From contig JACAAK010000006.1 of the NCBI GenBank assembly GCA_025093985.1, forward strand, positions 62,001-126,000: DNA of 64,000 bases, in the 5' to 3' direction. The DNA comes from Calvatia gigantea. Lineage: Eukaryota > Basidiomycota > Agaricomycetes > Agaricales > Lycoperdaceae. Both the position numbers and the translations under genes were made by a program. Within the stretch, counting starts at the first letter, position 1. Each line of letters begins with the position of its first letter. The notes below the pieces were generated by a model, which saw nothing but the letters and a program-made list of their open reading frames with translations, ran no database searches and was not told where the DNA came from. This document shows positions 10,435 through 21,331 of the stretch, piece by piece.

Positions 10435-10868
10435 CACAACACTTCGTAAGCAAGTAAGACTCCACATGATGGATAACAGAGTGATTGACCGTTATCGCTT
10501 ACCTCTTCCCATGCGCTGCGGCCTGCTGGCGCCCGACAACACAGTTTCGGTTAGTACCTAGCGCACCTCTAAGTTGATTCTTTGCACCAAGGCCACCCCC
10601 ATGTGTAGTTTTCTCTCCCTCTGGGTAAGCCCAATTTGAGCAGAATTCAATGTTGCTAGACTTGTAATATGTAATCAACTTGGATATCCCAACCAATTTC
10701 GCCGTTGTCCAAAAGTTCTGCTGACTAAGCGCCCTGCTCCCTAGCCGAAAACTGTGTCGTCAGGCACCAGCGGGCCGCAGCGCTTGGGGAGAGGTAAGTG
10801 AGGGTAAGTGATAACGGTCAATCACTCTGTTATCATGGTGGAGTTTTATTCGCTTCCGAAGTGTTGTG
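10435..10868. mobile_element. 434 bp foldback/MITE-like element with ~115-124 bp inverted repeats
   Basis: The left arm 10435-10550 and the right arm 10745-10868 are imperfect reverse complements. Both outer ends read CACAACACTTCG inward, and both arms share AACAGAGTGATTGACCGTTA, GCGCTGCGGCC and the inner end ACACAGTTT(T)CGG. The arms differ by small indels and substitutions, so the element is old. The spacer of about 190 bases holds no coding frame. No clear target-site duplication is visible at the borders. It resembles a MITE or foldback element. Confidence 0.75.
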
Positions 10869-11273
10869 GCGGAAATTGCCATGCCCCGTTTTCAGAAACA
10901 CATTTGGAGCCATTCAAATTGTTCAGAGACGGGACACACAACACATGTACGATGTAGAAAATGGTTAGGTCGTTCACTCCCCGCTTTGATCGTCCTGTGT
11001 ACCCCAGCATAGTTGGAGGTGGCTTCCTCGGTCGATTCTCTGGCTTCTAATCTTCGAGGCATGCTCTGCCGCGGACCAATGCCCAAATGGCTCCGTAGAT
11101 ATCCAACCACTCCCTTACGACACGTTTGATATTCAACCTGGTTGCTAATCTTTACCTTCCTGCCGGTGCTCGGGACTTGATTTGGTAAATAAGGGAGCGT
11201 TAGGAATCTGTATATCCAGTCAAACGGCCTTAGCTACGCTTTCCCAGACTCTTCTAAGCTCGTCGTTACCTCG
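10869..11273. other. Upstream region of P450 gene 1
   Basis: No gene recognised. Presumed promoter of the P450 gene starting at 11274. Confidence 0.4.
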
Positions 11274-13239
11274 ATGAATCTGGTCATTGTTGCCCTTGCC
11301 CTCTCACTGTTCCTTGTGTGGAGGAAGCCCAAAAAGCGGTACCCTCCTGGACCTCGATGTTACCCCCTCCTTGGAAATCTGCTGGATATTCCCATGAGCC
11401 ACGCGCATAAGAAATTCGCTCAGTATTCAAAAGATCTTGGTATTTGCTCGTTCATCACCCCTTGTTATGGTGGGCTGAGTGGCAGTTTGGTAGACTCGGA
11501 TATCATATATCTTGATGCGGCTGGCACACCCTTTGTCATCCTCAACTCGCTCAAAGCATCAACGGATCTTCTAGAAAAGCGCTCGACGATTTACTCAAGC
11601 AGGTATCATCAAACTATGAGTTATGAGTTGTAGGTACGATTGGATACTTAGTTCGTAGAAGTACTGAACCCCCGTCAGATTAGAAGGCCGACGTTTCTTT
11701 GCGATGTTGCCCTACGGCGATGAGTGGCGCGAAAGCAGAAGAATGATGGTGAAATACTTCTCTGCGCTTGATCAAACACAGGTCCTTTCCAGCACACGCG
11801 ATTTCATTCGTAAATCTCTGTTGCCAAATTTTCTGAACTACCCAGAAGACTTTCTCATTCATATACGAAAGTGCGTCCACGTCCAATTGTATTTCTATCT
11901 TTAGGCCTCAACATTACCAGTGGTGTTGGTGGCAGTATCCTTTCACTGGCCTATGGCTTGCCTATCAAAAGGGTAGATGACCCCTGGATCGCATTGGCTG
12001 AACAAGGGATGCAATGTATCACATCTGCAGCTGTACCCGGTAAATATGCAGTCGATGTAGTGGGCTTCCTCAAGTATCTTCCAGAATGGTTTCCCGGTGC
12101 CAGTTTCCAAAAAGAGGTGAGGGAAGGTAGGGAGATCATGCGGCGCTTCTTTCGTCGCCCATTTGAAACTGTGAGGAGGGGTGTAGTGAGTGGTACATTA
12201 AGGGCAATACTAATGAAGCTGAGTCCGCGTCATTCAGGCGGATGGTACAGTGCAACCTTCCTTCGTCTCCCAGAGCCTTGAAAAGCTGGGTGAAAGCGAC
12301 ACGGAGCTTCAGGAGGGGATGATAGAGAACGTTGGGGGCATGTTTATCGCAGGTGCGCCTCCGTGGTCTCTCCCCACTACGAAATCATGTGACCCCACGT
12401 ACAGGTGGCACTGATACATCCGTAACGGCTGTCAAAACACTCGTTGCTGTTTTACTCCTCCATCAAGATATTCAGCAAAAGGCCCAGGCTGAAATAGATG
12501 CCGTTATCGGGACAGGCCGGCTTCCCGACTTTGAGGATAAGCCGAGTTTGCCTTATCTTAACGCGTTGATCAAGGAAATATTGCGTTGGGAACCAGTTGT
12601 CCCCACTGGGATACCGCATATGTCGACGGAGGACGACACATATCAGGGATATTTCATTCCTAAAGGTTCGATCGTAATGGGAAATACCTGGTAACTAGAA
12701 TTTCTTACGTGACTTAAGTCATAACTGACGAAAGGGAGGGCAATAATGCATGACGAAAACGTCTTTCCAAACCCCTCTAAATTTGATCCGAGGCCGCTTT
12801 CTTACGCCGTCAGGTCAATTGCGGACGAAAGACAGTATCCTGGATCCCGAGGTTATAGCAACATTCGGTTTCGGGCGCAGGTACCATCCCCCCTAACCTC
12901 CTTGTAGGCGGAGCACTTAATGACATACTCCATCTTCAGAAGGTGTCCTGGAAGTGACATCGGAATAGCAGGTTTCTGGCTAAGCGCGGCTTCCATTCTT
13001 GCGTGCTTCAATATTTCCCCGGCTTTGGACGTTGATGGAGAGCCGGAGACTCCTAAGGTCGAATATCTTGGAAGGGAAATTATCTCGTAAGCACTTCATC
13101 TTGACATGATCACAAGAATCTCATCGCGCTTCAAACTCTAGCCATCCTGAACCCTTCAGATGTCGCATTACACCTCGCTCACCAGCAGGTTATTGCATTG
13201 GTAAAAGCAGAATACGACGAGAAATCAGAATATATCTGA
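11274..13239 (+). pseudogene. Cytochrome P450 (CYP5144-like), two frameshifts
   Basis: Membrane-anchored haem monooxygenase of the basidiomycete O-methylsterigmatocystin-oxidoreductase-like type. The N-terminal anchor (NLVIVALALSLFLVW) is followed by the proline-rich hinge KRYPPGPRCYPLLGN, IIYLDAAGTPFVILNSLKA, PYGDEWRESRRMM, the I-helix AGGTDTS, the ExxR motif in KEILRWEP, and the haem loop FGFGRRRCPGSDIG formed across the intron before 12941. At least eight introns can be placed. Compared with the neighbour at 13963-15905, one extra base occurs after FDPR (near 12794) and another in the last exon (RSPAG, near 13190). Either breaks the frame, so it is probably a recent pseudogene unless these are sequence errors. 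Catalytic motifs are otherwise intact. Confidence 0.82.
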
Positions 13240-13962
13240 GCCAGTGCAATGGCGGCTGGACATTAAGTTTATCGCAACTTGTAGTTCGTTTCATCACCAT
13301 CCTTGACAAGGGCAGAGACCCGGCTATACTACAAGACTTCAATCCGAGTAGCCTACCTGACTGTAACTTTGGCAGCCTCGAATGTACACTATCACGAATC
13401 TTCGTTTTGTGTAAGCCGGGTCATTGTGATACCTATTACCTCTTACCCCTGCTTTAGTGGACTATGGATGCACTTCTATGTCCTGGATTAGCTGGTGAAA
13501 TCTGCCCTTGGGCCTGATTTCCCATACCTAGGTAAGTACGTCATTAAGCTGGGTGGGTGGAAATGAAGAGTATTCTGACCGTCACCATTTTCGGCTTTCG
13601 TCATCCTATCCATCTCTCTTCATTTCATATGGAAAGGTGAAGGCTTGGAAATCCCTATGGTTTCTATTCCGAAATATCTTTCCGGTTACGCATCGTACTT
13701 TATCTTGAGTGGTATACGTCAAGGTTGTTTGCAAAGTGGTACCCGACCGCTTAATACCATGATGGGTTTACACAGGTACTCAATCATCCAATAATTTCAT
13801 TTCTCAGACAGGCTGTCCTCGTGTTTAATAATGATGCGCTTTTACCTCACGGGATCCCCTAATATTACGGGTTAATTTATTGACCGGGGAGTAGAGACAA
13901 TAGGAATGTACTCATTATATAGTTCGACGACCAGCATCCGCCCCAAGGCTGCTATTACCTCG
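13240..13962. other. Spacer between the two P450 genes
   Basis: No additional gene recognised. It holds the 3' flank of the first P450 and the promoter of the second. Confidence 0.4.
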
Positions 13963-15905
13963 ATGGACCTTCTCCTTGTCGTTTTACTTCGTTCTCTCTT
14001 TCTCGTCTGGAGGAGGCCCAAAAAGCGATATCCTCCAGGACCAAAGCGCTACCCCTTACTTGGAAATCTGTTCGATATTCTTCGAAGCCAGGCATACAAG
14101 AAGTTTGCCAAATATTGGAAAGAACCTTGGTAACATTTTTTGCTCGTGATTCTTTACTAGGTGCAAACTCAGTGGTCTTGTTCGGCAGACTCAGACGTCG
14201 TTTATCTCGATGCGGCTGGTACGCCGTTTATCATTCTCAACTCTCTCAGAGCATCGACCGACATCCTTGAAAAACGTTCAAACATCTACTCCAGTAGATT
14301 TCAGCAAACGATGAGCTACGAGTTGTGAGTGCTGCTGAACATTAAGCCTACAAGGATCACCTTAAGACCCCGAACAGGATGGAAGGATGGCGTTTCTTCG
14401 CGATGTTACCCTGAGTTGGTGAAATATCTCAGCACTGATCAAACCCACATTTGGTCCCGCACACGACACTTCATTCGCAAATCCCTTCTACCCAATCTTC
14501 TCAACATTCCAGAAGACTTTCTCATTCACATACGAAAGTGCGTCACCCACCTTGAACCCGCTTCTTCGAGCATTAGTGCGGAAGCACCTTATCACTTGCT
14601 TACAGCCTTCCCATAAAGCAGGGTAGACGACCCCTGGATCGCATTGTCCGAAGAAGGTATGTAGTGTATCACATCCTGCCGTCGTACCCGGAAAATATGC
14701 GGTCGAATGTGGTGGGATTCCTTAAGTATTTGCCTGAATGGTTCCCTGGCGCTAAATTCCAGAGGGAAGCGAGAGAGGAGAGGAAGATTAGGCGGCACTT
14801 CTTCCGGGACCCATTCGAAACTGCCAAGAAGGGTATGGTCGAGATCTCCTCGCCTGCTCCGTCAGAGAACTTAGATGACCGTCTGTTAGGCTGACGGCAC
14901 AGTGCAACCATCTTCTCTCTCTGAGAGTCTTGAAGGGCTGAATGATTCTCAAGACAAAGAGCACCGTTAACGGATCATAGGAAAACGTTGGGGGAATGTT
15001 CATCGTAGGTACCCTTTCCAATTTCCATGGCATCTTTGGTGTTTATACCTCACACTATATTTCTCAGGCAGGACGGATACATCCGTGACAAAGCTGTTAA
15101 AAACTCTTATCGCTGGTGCTTCTTCTTCACCCAGATGTCCAAGCCAAGGCCCAAGCCGAAATTGGCGCTGTTATCGGCACCAATCGGCTCCCAGATTTTG
15201 AAGATAAACCGAAGTTGCCTTATCTGACTGCAGTGGTGAAGGAGGCATTGCGCTGGGAGCCAGCCGTCCCAACCGGAATGCCACATACGTTGATGGAGGA
15301 TGACATTTATCGGGGTTATTTTATCCCCAAAGGTTCAATTGTGATGGGCAATACTTGGCGAGCCTAACTTTGTACGTGACTCCCAAGCGACTGGCTGATG
15401 CAAGGGAAGGTGATCGTGCATGGCGAGGAAGTGTTCCCGGATCCTTCTAAATTCGACCCGACGCGCTTCCTTACACCCTCCGGCCAGTTGCGAATCGAAG
15501 GCGTCTTAGATTCAGAAGTTGTTGCGACGTTTGGCTTTGGCCGCAGGTATTACACCTTCTCCTTGTATCTCGGTTTGACGAAGAGTAATCAATAACTTGT
15601 CTCCAGGATATGCCCTGGAAGCGACATTGGCCTTGAGGGCTTCTGGTTGAGCGCTGCTTGCATTCTGGCTTGCTTTAATATCTCTCCAAATTTGGATGAG
15701 AGCGGAAATCCAGAGATCCCTAAGGTTGAATTCCTTGGGAGGGAGATTGTTTCGTGAGTGTTATATTTTCAGTGGACTGTTCGCCAAGTATTTGATCGTG
15801 GACCCCAGTCACCCCGAACCTTTCAGGTGTTGCATCTCACCTCGCTCAAAGGAAGCTATTGCACTAATCCAAGCTGAGTATGACGAGAAGTCCGAATATA
15901 TCTGA
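13963..15905 (+). pseudogene. Cytochrome P450, tandem paralogue, heavily decayed
   Basis: Paralogue of the P450 at 11274-13239, with the same exon order. Anchor MDLLLVVLLRSLFLVW, KKRYPPGPKRYPLLGN, VVYLDAAGTPFIILNSLRA, VKEALRWEPAVPTGMPH (ExxR) and the haem loop FGFGRRICPGSDIG are recognisable, and the C-terminus LIQAEYDEKSEYI is intact. Damage relative to its sister: one extra base at KEPW (about 14127); deletion of the YGDEWRESRRMM segment leaving TGA after AMLP (about 14411); loss of the GVGGSILSLAYG exon part plus an extra base near 14622; and a Gln-to-TAG change at about 14661. This is a pseudogene. Confidence 0.85.
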
Positions 15906-16308
15906 TGCGGGACGAGAGACTTCCCCATCACTGCTTTGTAACATTTGTTCTTGTATTCCTCTGTAGTAGTTGGTACCACTACGTTAACCCCCCGGCTATC
16001 CCCCCTCACGTTAACCCCCTAACCCTCTTCCGTTCTAATTTTAGGGTTGCCCCAAGTGGATAAGAATAGTCGCGCCTTCTCCGCATACAGCTTAGACCCA
16101 GAAGTTGATTTGTTGCATCTACTTATGCACCACGTTTCCTTCTCCATCGCCCCCTAATCCGGCACACAATGTCACCCACTGTCACAACTGAGGAAGCGAC
16201 ATTTTAAATTAAAATGTTTGGCGCGTATGTCTGCCTCGTGGTAGTCTCATGCTGTCATGTCCGTTTTGGCTGATCTTGGGCGGGTCATGACAACTCGTTG
16301 CCGACATC
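15906..16308. other. Intergenic, no gene recognised
   Basis: From the P450 stop to the start of the 155 bp direct repeat. Nothing recognised beyond simple-looking TTAACCCCC-type repeats at 15984-16022. Confidence 0.4.
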
Positions 16309-16463
16309 TGTGAGAGACAGGTCGAATAGCAAGGGAGGTGAGTTTCCGATCACATCATGAAATAGCCGTGGCTAGTTCTGTTGCCCCATGTACATAAAGA
16401 TTAAACTACACATCGAGTGCCAGACAGCCAAATGACAAGAAAGCGTGGCGAAATGTCATGTAT
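16309..16463. repeat. 155 bp direct repeat R1, left copy
   Basis: Identical by eye to 18461-18615, from TGTGAGAGACAGGTCG to GAAATGTCATGTAT. It flanks the inserted block LTR + Tc1 + esterase 5' part, in the position of a very long target-site duplication. Confidence 0.9.
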
Positions 16464-16793
16464 GTTGTAGTCAGGTAGCTACGAATTAGCCAAGTTTCGA
16501 CTCGAAGTCTCTGTCTCTAGCCTATTTCTCTCTTCTCTCTCTTGTCTCGACACCGAATCGCCACGCAATCGTAAACGCCACCTTCTGAACATTCAGTAAT
16601 CACTCTCGACACCTTTCCGGACCCTTATCATATCATTCTGAGCCTTCGGAACAGAATTGTCCACTGTTCCGTCATCTCATCATTTTCGTGATCTCCACTC
16701 CTACCTGCCCTTTCTAACACAATCCCTTTGGTCAAGAACAACATCGGACAGACGCCGACATGCTCGTGCACCTAGCCATAATCTCCCTCTTCA
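16463..16793 (-). mobile_element. LTR-like sequence, complete copy B
   Basis: 331 bases with TGTTGTAGTC at one end and CTCCCTCTTCA at the other, so TG...CA borders in either orientation. Copy C at 59055-59405 has the same two borders in the opposite orientation. Read on the minus strand, the adjoining sequence AGAGGGGGAAAG directly precedes TGAAGAGGG, as a polypurine tract precedes a 3' LTR. Its TGTTG end coincides exactly with the end of the 155 bp repeat R1. No reverse transcriptase or integrase sequence is seen nearby, so the LTR reading rests on borders and repetition only. Confidence 0.6.
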
Positions 16794-17880
16794 CTTTCCC
16801 CCTCTGATACCAAATATGCCATTTGACTTCTCACCTCTTGCAAGGCTGATAATGCCTCTCAGGTTACAAAGGCCCTCCAAAATATTACCAACCAACCTGT
16901 TTCATCCAAAACAATTCGAAGGACACTCAAAAGGGCAGGGATGAAGGCTGTAGTAAAGAGAAAATGGCCTTTACTCATTAGGGTTCACAAGCAGAAGAGG
17001 CTGGTATTTGCAAAAACATATGCAAACTGGACTGTGGAGGACTGGAAGCAGGTAGTTTGGACAGATGAGACTAAAATCAATCGGATGGGGTCAGATGGAA
17101 GGCATTGGATGTGGGAAACAGCAGGAGAGGGGCTTAGTGACAGGCTGGTGAATGGAACTGTCAAGTTTGGAGGAGGTTCTTGCATGATATGGGGGTGCAT
17201 GCTATAGCAGGGGCCTGGCCATATACACCACATTGAAGGTACCATGGATGGTGACCTTTATGTTCACATTTTGGATGACAAACTTTACCAAAGTCTCAAG
17301 AAATACAGGAAGAAGAAGTGGCAAGTCCTTTTCCAACAGGACAATGACTCCAAACACACAAGCAAAAAAGCAAAAATGTGGCTTGAAAACAGTGGTTTAA
17401 AGGTTATGGAGTGGCCACCACAGTCCCCAGACCTTAATCCCATTGAACAGCTCTGGACTTATGTCAAAAACAGGCTAGAAGAGTATGAAAACTACCCTTC
17501 CAGCATAACTGAACTCAGAGAAAGGGTGGATATAGAATGGGGCAAAATTCCTGCATCAGTGTGTTAGAATTTGATAGAGAGTATGCCTAGGAGGGTTCAG
17601 GCTGTTTTACAGGCCAAAGGGGGCTATACAAAGTACTAGAGAACTGATTTTGTGTAGTTTCAGACAGAGGGACAAAACCCTTCCAATGGACTCATAATGT
17701 TGATTAATTCATATCACCACAGGAACTTAATATTACATAATGCTGTTTATACCTACTTGTAGATAAGATACAAGACTACCTACATTTAAATTCTGAAGTG
17801 GATACCTTTACTGGTTGCTGAGTTATTTGAGATTTCATGAAAAAGTCAAAATCATTGGAAGGGTTTTGTCCCTTACTGTA
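16794..17880 (+). mobile_element. Tc1-like DD34E transposon, inactive (copy B)
   Basis: Almost base-for-base identical to 2876-3965, including both TAG stops at 17205 and 17565 and the truncated N-terminus. Copy B lacks the extra T near the end, so its tail reads VQAVLQAKGGYTKY. The DDE motifs VWTDETK, FQQDNDSKH and SPDLNPIEQLW are present. Together with the flanking LTR and esterase sequence this is part of a duplicated block rather than an independent transposition. Confidence 0.88.
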
Positions 17881-18205
17881 CCTTCGAAAATTCATCTATG
17901 TACCAACTACACGAAGTATAATGTAAAATTTGCTATATACTCGGCATAATATCTATGAGAGGAATTCACCTTCTAACAGAAGCTTAAGCATTCCGGATTA
18001 GGGGAGTCTTTTAAATTCTCAAAACCGGGCCTTCGTTGGCGCACAGAAGTGGGGCTGTTTTTATTTGTTTGGCAACGCCTTGCAAGAGAGTCTGGGAAAT
18101 AATAAATATTTAATCCCAGGCTTTTCCTGGCATGGGGAGATATGGTGGCTTTATCCGAATAGGGTGCCATCTCACGGGCGCGAACCCCCCACCCCGTACT
18201 GCACA

Positions 18206-18465
18206 ATGCCCTCCAATATCCCCCTCTTGATACCAGGAGGCCGACGTCGCCGCTCAACGTGTATTCTTTTCCTGTTCCTGGTGCCTCTCATCATTATCTA
18301 CCGCTTCTCCGCGTACCTAGCTGAATTGCCGTACTATCGCACGAAGGGGCTTCAAACACAAGTCACCGGAAAACTTGCGGAACACTCAAATGTCTCCGAC
18401 ATTGTGGGTGAAGACCCCGACTTTCCTCTGGACGCCACGTCCGCCGACAGTGAGGTACCTTGTGA
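18206..18465 (+). pseudogene. PC-esterase 5' fragment (copy B, first piece)
   Basis: Same as 4290-4549 of copy A: start MPSNIPLLIPGGRRRRS, the anchor CILFLFLVPLIIIYRF, then DIVGEDPDFPLDATSADSEV. It stops being esterase at TACCTTGT, where it joins the right-hand copy of repeat R1 through a short shared TTGT/TGTG. The frame ends a few codons later. The upstream region back to the Tc1 element is also carried along. Confidence 0.88.
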
Positions 18466-18615
18466 GAGACAGGTCGAATAGCAAGGGAGGTGAGTTTCCG
18501 ATCACATCATGAAATAGCCGTGGCTAGTTCTGTTGCCCCATGTACATAAAGATTAAACTACACATCGAGTGCCAGACAGCCAAATGACAAGAAAGCGTGG
18601 CGAAATGTCATGTAT
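18461..18615. repeat. 155 bp direct repeat R1, right copy
   Basis: Second copy of 16309-16463. Sequence beyond it (TATATTACATATTG) is taken to be the original continuation of the locus. This makes 16463-18465 the inserted block. Confidence 0.9.
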
Positions 18616-18915
18616 ATATTACATATTGTTGATTAACAAAGGACTGCAACGGGGACAGCAATTTAGGCAGATCGAAGCACAAGAAAGTTCATACGTAGCT
18701 AGGTGTTCTGATCCCCATGGGTTGTGGTATTACATTGGTCATGATCATCATTGTGCTTGTTGGAACAACACTAGGAATTCCAGCGCAATTAGTCCGAGAA
18801 AGCTCAAGTGGTACCTCACAAAACTCAAAAGTAGTTAGCAATGACAAGAGAGTGAAAAGAACAAGTCCAACAAAGAACGAACAATAACATTAAACCCTTA
18901 CAGGGGGCGTTTCCG
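18616..18915. other. 3' flank of the FAR-17a-like gene
   Basis: No gene recognised in these 300 bases. Confidence 0.4.
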
Positions 18916-20047
18916 TCAAACAGAAGCTCCCGTCTTTACTTCAGTCATAGGTTTTCTAGAGGCCGGACTTTGTGAACTGCTTCCGGCACTTTCCCGCCTC
19001 TGCACTGCATCATCCCACTGCACTTCCTCCCACTCCTCCAACGCCTCACTTGGACCTTGCTGTTGTGTATCTTGATCGTGGTATGCAGAAAACCTTGATA
19101 TCTTGTCGCGGAGGGCAATGGCGTAACGCACAAGGACAAATATGATCACTTCACCAACTGCAATTCCTATGATGTATGCTGCGAGTTTGCTATGCTGAGT
19201 TTTGGGGTCAAGGAACGTGTATGCTGTGGGGGCATGGGTTCCGTGAGCATGAGACGAAGGGCAACGTGGGGGGGAACGTACTGTAAACGCCCTGAGTCGC
19301 GTGGGTGATGTATGCCAGGCCCAAGTAAGAAAGTAGAAGTATCAGACATGCGGGAAGAGCCACCCAGGGGAGTGGTGGGATGTTGGTTGTCGTGATTTCC
19401 AAAAGGGCGAACACTGTGTTGAAGATATGTAACGAGATGGACGACCAAGCTGGAGAGAACTTTCAGAGGAGGACTTGGAATGAGGAAGGGGGGGGGGGCT
19501 AACTCGTATACGGGGTAGCAAACGTCGCTGAGGAAGCAATGAGAGCCCAGTAACAAATTGTGATGAGTATAGCTGCCGACGGCAAGGGAGCGGATGAGTC
19601 TCGAGTAGGACGACAAGGAATTTACAATAACGCACGAAAGGTAGTAATGGTGCTCATAAGGAGTATGTGCAATGCTTGCAGGGTTCTAGGCCACCGTTGT
19701 AAAGGATAAGCGTAAGATGATGTGGAAGAGGGTTTGTAGTTGAGACCATGGTAGGTCGAGACGAGCAAGTAGGCGGAAAGGCCGGTGAATGAAAGGTGGG
19801 TGAAGTATGAGAACCAGCTAGACAGACGAAATGTTAACATCAAACTTTTGAGCGTGTTACAGGACACACACATATTCCCTTGCTGAATGACGACAGACTC
19901 GTAGACGAGAGAGGTAATGAGCGTGGCGACGCTATAAGCGACTAGTACAAGGCGTTGAAATGCAAGAATACGTGGCGAATACAAAGGGGAAGACACTAAA
20001 CGATGGTTCGCGTCAAACGGCTCAACGACTCCGAGGGAGGAGAGCAT
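18916..20047 (-). CDS. FAR-17a/AIG1-like multi-pass membrane protein
   Basis: Intact after splicing four or five short introns. The start at 20047 reads MLSSLGVVEPFDANHRLVSS. It continues PLYSPRILAFQRLVLVAYSV, WFSYFTHLSFTGLSAYLLVS, PLQRWPRTLQALHILLMSTI, ILITICYWALIASSATF, TWSSISLHIFNTVFALLEIT, PWVALPACLILLLSYLGLAY, FLDPKTQHSKLAAYIIGIAV and VIIFVLVRYAIALRDKI, with a hydrophilic Glu/Ser-rich tail ending VKTGASV. About six hydrophobic segments. The WFSYFTHLSFTGL block and the overall pattern match the FAR-17a/AIG1-like family, whose animal members hydrolyse fatty-acid esters of hydroxy fatty acids; the role in basidiomycetes is uncertain. One intron carries a ten-C run (19486-19498). It lies 86 bases downstream of VTI1 on the same strand. 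Confidence 0.72.
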
Positions 20048-20133
20048 GAGGAGAACGTCGATGCCAGTCGACCGTGGAGGAAAGGGTTAAGAAGAAAGAC
20101 GTAACTACGATCGCACGCTGCTACTTATTCACA

Positions 20134-21027
20134 TCATCTCCGAACTTTGAAATACAAAATAACCCCGACAAGCAGTGCAAAAAATACACCAATCAAAATA
20201 TACACAACCCGCTGCTTAGACATGCTGTTTTTGCAATCAGCCAACAAGAACACACGCACTACAAGCCAACTACTTACTGCCGCCTCATCGCCTGAATTTT
20301 TCCAGACGCTCGGTCAATATTTGTGTCCGCGCCCCGCAGCTGCCCCCAGCTAAGCATAAAGATCCAGGTCGCCAAAAATAGTTACTCACCGTATCCCGAG
20401 CATTCTCGATTTGCTCCCTCTGTCCATGCAAAGACCTTAAAATGTCCGCACCGTAGGTCTCGGTTTCCAGTGCTAAACTCGTCGAATCCGCCAAGCGTCT
20501 ATTTCCGTCCTGTAAGGTCTCTGTGCCAGCCAATAGCCTGATCCGGTCGCCTTGTTCGCCATATGGGTCGTCCGATGCTCCTGCAGTGCTACGGCCCTTG
20601 AATCCACCCAGAAGGTCGGTGCGTGCGGCCTGCGCATGTGCCTCTTTTGAAACCTTCCTGTACTTGGTCAGGTCTGCCTTCGCTTGCTTCAGCCTTGTGG
20701 TATATTGCCGGCGAATCGAAATTGGTATGCCTTGAATTTCGATTTCAAGTTGAGAGACCTGGGGGCGTGTTACCGATGGCGAAGCCAAATGAATGGAAAT
20801 TGACATACAATATCATCCGCCTCATCCAGCTCAATCTCGACCTTCCTGAGTGCAGCCTTCTTTTCCTCTGTATCCAAGTGAGTTCCCAGTCTGGCACCAC
20901 TGGCCGGGGGACACATACCTCCCTGTAAGTTGCGGCCGGTGCCCTCGAGCTTGTCCTTTATGCTTGTGATAAGATACCGGAAGTCTGTTTCATAAGAATC
21001 AAACATCTGATTCGGTGTCTGGTCCAT
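20134..21027 (-). CDS. VTI1: Vesicle transport v-SNARE Vti1
   Basis: Qb-SNARE for Golgi, endosome and vacuole fusion. The start at 21027 reads MDQTPNQMFDSYETDFRYLI and continues KKAALRKVEIELDEADDI, VSQLEIEIQGIPISIRRQY, LKQAKADLTKYRKVSKEAH, SDDPYGEQGDRIRLLAGTET, GADILRSLHGQREQIENARD, then ADTNIDRASGKIQAMRR, and the C-terminal anchor QRVVYILIGVFFALLVGVIL with stop at 20134-20136. Introns follow LEGTGRNLQG, DEADDI, NARDT and MRR, all GT-AG. The N-terminal Habc-like region, the SNARE motif with the zero-layer Gln region and the tail anchor are all present, so the gene looks intact. Its first two exons and roughly 300 bases upstream are duplicated at 22834-23437. Confidence 0.93.
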
Positions 21028-21331
21028 CTCGTTTGCCGTCGTCGTCGTCGTCGTTGTCGTCGGCGGCAGTGTTGTTGACTGTGATCGCAAGGCAACCAGC
21101 TAGAGTGACCTCATCGTAATGCGATGTCACGCCTCCTGTCACCTGAGTTCGTATCATTTCCGAAAATAAACTACGAATTCCGGCTGCGGCTAGGGCCGGA
21201 AAGGCTCCTGTCCTCACTTGTTCCGTTTTTTTTTCCAGCGCTGCTCCCAAACACACCTTCACGTCATGCTATTGAAAACCACAGCAGTATCAACTTCCAC
21301 TTGGACACGGTCGAGGGGTTACCGGGAGTTC
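20727..21331. repeat. 605 bp direct repeat R2, left copy
   Basis: Covers VTI1 exons 1-2, the start of exon 3, and the upstream region. It recurs at 22834-23437 with a few substitutions (for example in the purine/T-run near 21224-21235). It ends at GGGAGTTC, which also begins the esterase sequence GTTCGAGATGCTG. Confidence 0.92.
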
